From: a virus
Virus record (IMG/VR): IMGVR_UViG_3300004369_000126
Location: 1-26,092 of that record
Reading direction: 5' to 3' (one strand)
Length of the DNA: 26,092 nucleotides
The notes under the pieces were generated by a model. That model was not told the DNA's origin and did no database searches. It saw only the letters and a program-made list of their open reading frames with translations. This document shows, one piece after another, positions 24,070 to 26,092 of the stretch. Within the stretch, counting starts at the first letter, position 1. Every line of letters starts with the position of its first letter. Both the position numbers and the translations under genes were made by a program.

Positions 24070-24570
24070 ATGGTAGAAGCTATCAACCTTGCGCAAGCGC
24101 GCGAAAAACAACTGGCCAACCCTAAGACGGTTTCCGTGCCAAAAAGTTCGGCCTCGGCCAAGGTCACTATTCCCGCCAAAGCGGTCAAGCCCGCCAAAGT
24201 TGTGGAACTGGTGTGCAAGGGCGAGGAAATCACCCAGGCCGACATCACCCGGTTCATCCGCGAACACGCGGGCGGTCAGCCAGCAAACGTTCGGGTAGAA
24301 GTTCTGCCCAACGTGGCCATGGCAGAGCCCAAGCCTATCCCGTTCTTCTCCAACGTAACCTACGAGCGCAAAGGCGTAAGGTACAGCGACCTTATGGACC
24401 ACCTAAAAGGCGTGAAAGGCGACACCCGCCTGAGCACCATTTGGCAAGAGGGCAGTAAGCGTGGCACGAGCGCCACAAACAACCTCATGACCCAAATGCT
24501 TTTGAATGGTGGCCAAAGCCGGAACTCCAAAAGCTGGGGTACTAGCTTTGTGAAATTGGTTGTGGTGTAA
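24070..24570 (+). CDS. Basic protein of unknown function, own transcription unit
   Basis: 166 residues, starting after the conserved cgtagaaagggg motif. Residues 1-45 are an Ala/Lys/Pro/Val-rich linker with repeated PAKAVKPAK-type units. From about residue 47 a folded region begins (VCKGEEITQADITRFIREHA) and continues to a beta-like C-terminus (GTSFVKLVVV). The disordered basic N-terminus plus compact C-terminus resembles small nucleic-acid-binding proteins. No family was recognised. A GC-rich hairpin and a canonical terminator follow immediately, so it ends a transcription unit and may be strongly expressed. Confidence 0.75.
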   Translation: MVEAINLAQAREKQLANPKTVSVPKSSASAKVTIPAKAVKPAKVVELVCKGEEITQADITRFIREHAGGQPANVRVEVLPNVAMAEPKPIPFFSNVTYERKGVRYSDLMDHLKGVKGDTRLSTIWQEGSKRGTSATNNLMTQMLLNGGQSRNSKSWGTSFVKLVVV

Positions 24571-24574
24571 TAGA

Positions 24575-24604
24575 AGGGCTGCTGGTGCCCCCATCAGCAG
24601 CCCT
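24575..24604 (+). terminator. 10 bp hairpin after 24070 gene
   Basis: agggctgctg (24575-24584) pairs perfectly with cagcagccct (24595-24604) around a ten-base loop. No T tract follows, so it probably acts together with the stronger hairpin 11 bases downstream or protects the mRNA 3' end. Confidence 0.6.
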
Positions 24605-24615
24605 CCCTGTAAACT

Positions 24616-24645
24616 CCCCCGCCAAAATATCGGCGGGGGCTTTTT
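24616..24645 (+). terminator. Canonical rho-independent terminator
   Basis: cccccgcc (24616-24623) pairs with ggcggggg (24632-24639) around aaaatatc, directly followed by cttttt. This is the clearest intrinsic terminator in the window, giving transcription ending in the + direction after the 166 aa gene. Confidence 0.9.
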
Positions 24646-24662
24646 CTAAGAGGAGAGATTTC

Positions 24663-25136
24663 ATGGGCAATAAATCATGGCTAAGGCAAGAGTCTGGCAC
24701 TAACAGGGTTGAGAAATACCTGATCAAGCACGGCACCATCTCCACAACACAAGCCGAAGCTCTCGGTGTAAGAGTACCGGGGCACCTCGCTACGATTATT
24801 CATAGGTTGCGCCACAAACGACTCCTAAACATCGTGGCTCTTGATAGACGAGAGCTGCAATGGAACCAGAACGAAGAACAAGCATACCGGCTGCTTGAAG
24901 ATGGAAAATCCAAGTCATCTCTGGTACTCCAACCAATCAAAAACCCAACCGAAGAAGAAATCACCGCGCTCATTAAAAGCAGCAAACTGAAATGTGTGCG
25001 GAAAATCAGCGACCCATCAACCGGGGATCTTTGGTACTGGCCTGCTGAACAAGGGACACACGCAGAAGGCGCTGACTTCCTAAACATCGCCTACGACAAA
25101 GAGCCAGGAACAGGGGAAATCGTTGTACTAGGGTAA
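24663..25136 (+). CDS. Winged helix-turn-helix protein, putative regulator
   Basis: 157 residues from the ATG at 24663, with gaggag about ten bases upstream; an upstream GTG reading through the terminator is rejected. The N-terminal 60 residues show a winged HTH pattern (VEKYLIKHGTISTTQAEALG, then HLATIIHRLRHKRLLNIVAL) like small phage and bacterial HTH proteins that read a DNA element. The C-terminal part is mixed, with a second HTH-like helix pair (TEEEITALIKSSKLKCVRK) and strand-rich end. It could repress the accessory region, but no operator was identified. Placement right after a strong terminator suggests a fresh promoter nearby. Confidence 0.7.
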   Translation: MGNKSWLRQESGTNRVEKYLIKHGTISTTQAEALGVRVPGHLATIIHRLRHKRLLNIVALDRRELQWNQNEEQAYRLLEDGKSKSSLVLQPIKNPTEEEITALIKSSKLKCVRKISDPSTGDLWYWPAEQGTHAEGADFLNIAYDKEPGTGEIVVLG

Positions 25137-25167
25137 CCAGATTGAAGACCAGCCAAGGAGCCAAACA

Positions 25168-25533
25168 ATGACTGATGAACTAGAACTGGCGGTGGCACAG
25201 GCTATTTGCTGCCCCGACAAATGTATTTGCCGCGAGATCAAGGCCGAGTGCCCGCCGTTCCAAAAGGACATACTCAAGGCCCGCGCCGCCATCGCCGTGA
25301 TGGGCAAGGCAAAAGTCGAACAGCAGAGCGGTCTGCGGTTTTCGGACGCCCTGGGCCACATGCGGGACGGCCTACTCATGCGTCGAGCAGAGTGGCCAGC
25401 GCACGTCTATACGTGCATCCCAGAGAACCGATTAGTCATCCTGCTCTGCCGTGGGGATGAACCCGGCGTCCCATGGCGCATAACCAGCGCCCAGATCCTG
25501 GCCGGTGATTGGGAAGCCTACAACAAAGAGTGA
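25168..25533 (+). CDS. Tad2-like (DUF2829) protein with Cys-rich N-terminal extension
   Basis: 121 residues; AAGGAG eight bases upstream. Residues 57-117 match the DUF2829 layout: FSDALGHMRDGLLMRRAEW (FxxAL-x-x-M/L-x-x-G-x-x-x-R-x-x-W), a variable beta region, then VPWRITSAQILAGDW with the terminal Asp-Trp. DUF2829 includes Tad2, a phage protein that binds the signalling nucleotide of Thoeris (and in some members CBASS cyclic dinucleotides), shielding the phage. The first 45 residues carry Cys14, Cys15, Cys19, Cys21 and Cys28, not part of classic Tad2, and may bind zinc. Anti-defence activity is inference from family; other DUF2829 proteins have no assigned role. Confidence 0.75.
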   Translation: MTDELELAVAQAICCPDKCICREIKAECPPFQKDILKARAAIAVMGKAKVEQQSGLRFSDALGHMRDGLLMRRAEWPAHVYTCIPENRLVILLCRGDEPGVPWRITSAQILAGDWEAYNKE

Positions 25534-25635
25534 GAGGCCCGCTCGCTCGCAAGGCATGGAGATCATCCGGGTATCGCTGGCGCTGAGTAATAACCCGTGG
25601 CCACACCAAATCGCCAACTGTATTATTACACATAG

Positions 25636-25650
25636 GGGCGGTGGTCGCCC
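25636..25650 (+). promoter_or_regulatory. Leader hairpin, copy 1
   Basis: gggcg-gtggt-cgccc forms a 5 bp stem 19 bases before the ATG at 25670. The same hairpin recurs at 26036-26050 before the next gene. Flanks are also alike (attattaca / attataaca upstream, a GGGG site downstream). Confidence 0.6.
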
Positions 25651-25669
25651 TCCAACAGGGGAGTTCATT

Positions 25670-25978
25670 ATGCGGTTCTATGCAAATTTCGGCTCTGCCA
25701 TCAACGTCAAGTTAAGCATTGCCAATGGGCAAACCATTCGGCACCACCAATCACGGCCGACTGACGAAGGCTATGAGTATAACGCCACCGAGTACACGCT
25801 AGAGGGCACCAAATTGTTCGCCCGCCACCACGCAGGAGGCAAAGATTGCGATGGCCAAACCAGCCACTGCGCCGAACTCGTAGCCAACGTAACCTTCCCA
25901 TGCGCCATTCCCAACTGGAAATATGTAGACGGTTCGGCCAAGACGTACGACCAATACGCTGAACTAGACAACTACTAG
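25670..25978 (+). CDS. Small protein of unknown function
   Basis: 102 residues from the ATG at 25670, chosen because a ggggag site lies just upstream; a longer form from 25505 would overlap the Tad2-like gene and run through the hairpin. The sequence is hydrophilic and beta-rich (MRFYANFGSAINVKLSIANG), with two Cys/His-containing stretches (HHAGGKDCDGQTSHC). No family recognised. It shares a leader hairpin with the next gene, suggesting common control. Confidence 0.65.
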   Translation: MRFYANFGSAINVKLSIANGQTIRHHQSRPTDEGYEYNATEYTLEGTKLFARHHAGGKDCDGQTSHCAELVANVTFPCAIPNWKYVDGSAKTYDQYAELDNY

Positions 25979-26034
25979 CTTACGAGCAAATAGCACTGCC
26001 TCCCGGCCATCACCCCGCGTACCATTATAACAGT

Positions 26035-26051
26035 AGGGCGGTGGTCGCCCT
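26035..26051 (+). promoter_or_regulatory. Leader hairpin, copy 2
   Basis: agggcg-gtggt-cgccct, a 6 bp stem 22 bases before the ATG at 26074, repeats the element at 25636. The loop gtggt and stem are identical. Confidence 0.6.
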
Positions 26052-26073
26052 ACACATCTAACGGGGGGCACTC

Positions 26074-26092
26074 ATGGCCTTACAAACAGGAA
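26074..26092 (+). CDS. 5' end of a gene cut by the window edge
   Basis: An ATG preceded by acgggggg at good spacing and by the repeated leader hairpin opens a frame reading Met-Ala-Leu-Gln-Thr-Gly before the sequence ends. Nothing can be said about its product. Confidence 0.6.

Noticed and set aside
24585-24662. Upstream GTG start for the winged-helix gene
   Set aside because: It would read through a canonical terminator; the ATG at 24663 has a proper ribosome site.
25505-25669. Longer form of the 102 aa protein
   Set aside because: It overlaps the Tad2-like gene and reads through the leader hairpin; the ATG at 25670 has a ggggag site.

Overview
The window is part of a tailed double-stranded DNA phage genome (Caudoviricetes), or a close prophage relative. 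Every supported gene is on the + strand, packed with 1 to 50 base overlaps or short gaps, and the content is virion, lysis, replication and packaging genes plus many tiny unknown ORFs. No host gene, rRNA, tRNA, integrase or CRISPR array was recognised. The host cannot be read from the sequence. The gene mix (Leu-type family A polymerase, archaeo-eukaryotic primase, SNF2-type helicase, DUF932) resembles environmental, often marine, phages, but that is inference.

Layout. (1) 1-5434: two long virion-type genes, the first cut by the window edge and beginning in a Met-Gly-Gly repeat. (2) 5449-6189: lysis block of GH24 lysozyme, a small one-segment membrane protein (holin candidate) and a Cys-rich mini-protein. 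(3) 6190-6472: a non-coding spacer built around a perfect 29 bp inverted repeat, marking the late-to-early gene boundary. (4) 6473-14252: replication and recombination block of SNF2-type helicase, unknown proteins, an SSB-like protein with an acidic tail ending in Phe, AEP primase, UvrD-like helicase and DUF932 protein, closed by a 14 bp hairpin. (5) 14329-18277: a probable DNA base hypermodification cassette with an unknown 172 aa protein, a protein of the 5-hmdU DNA kinase helical / thymine pyrophosphorylase family, a GT-B-type glycosyltransferase, a thymidylate-synthase-like dUMP hydroxymethylase and an Nmad1/DUF1599-like protein. (6) 18277-21123: zinc-finger mini-protein, family A DNA polymerase with proofreading domain, YfbR-like HD nucleotidase, second zinc mini-protein. 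(7) 21196-26092: small accessory genes including a terminase small subunit, a winged-helix protein, a Tad2-like (DUF2829) candidate anti-defence protein, several tiny membrane peptides, one canonical terminator, and a hairpin leader repeated in front of two adjacent genes.

How the parts may work together. The primase, two helicases, SSB-like protein and PolA form a compact replisome without a visible DnaB-type helicase. The cassette at 14.3-18.3 kb reads as a pathway: make hydroxymethyl-dUMP, incorporate it with the phage polymerase, then elaborate the hydroxymethyl group in DNA with the helical-domain protein and the glycosyltransferase, with the HD nucleotidase possibly trimming the competing dTMP pool. 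No P-loop 5-hmdU kinase is visible, so the route and final base are open. This cassette is the best candidate for an undescribed system in the window. Modified DNA plus a Tad2-like protein would give the phage two layers of protection against host defence. All functional statements rest on motif reading by eye; no database search was run.
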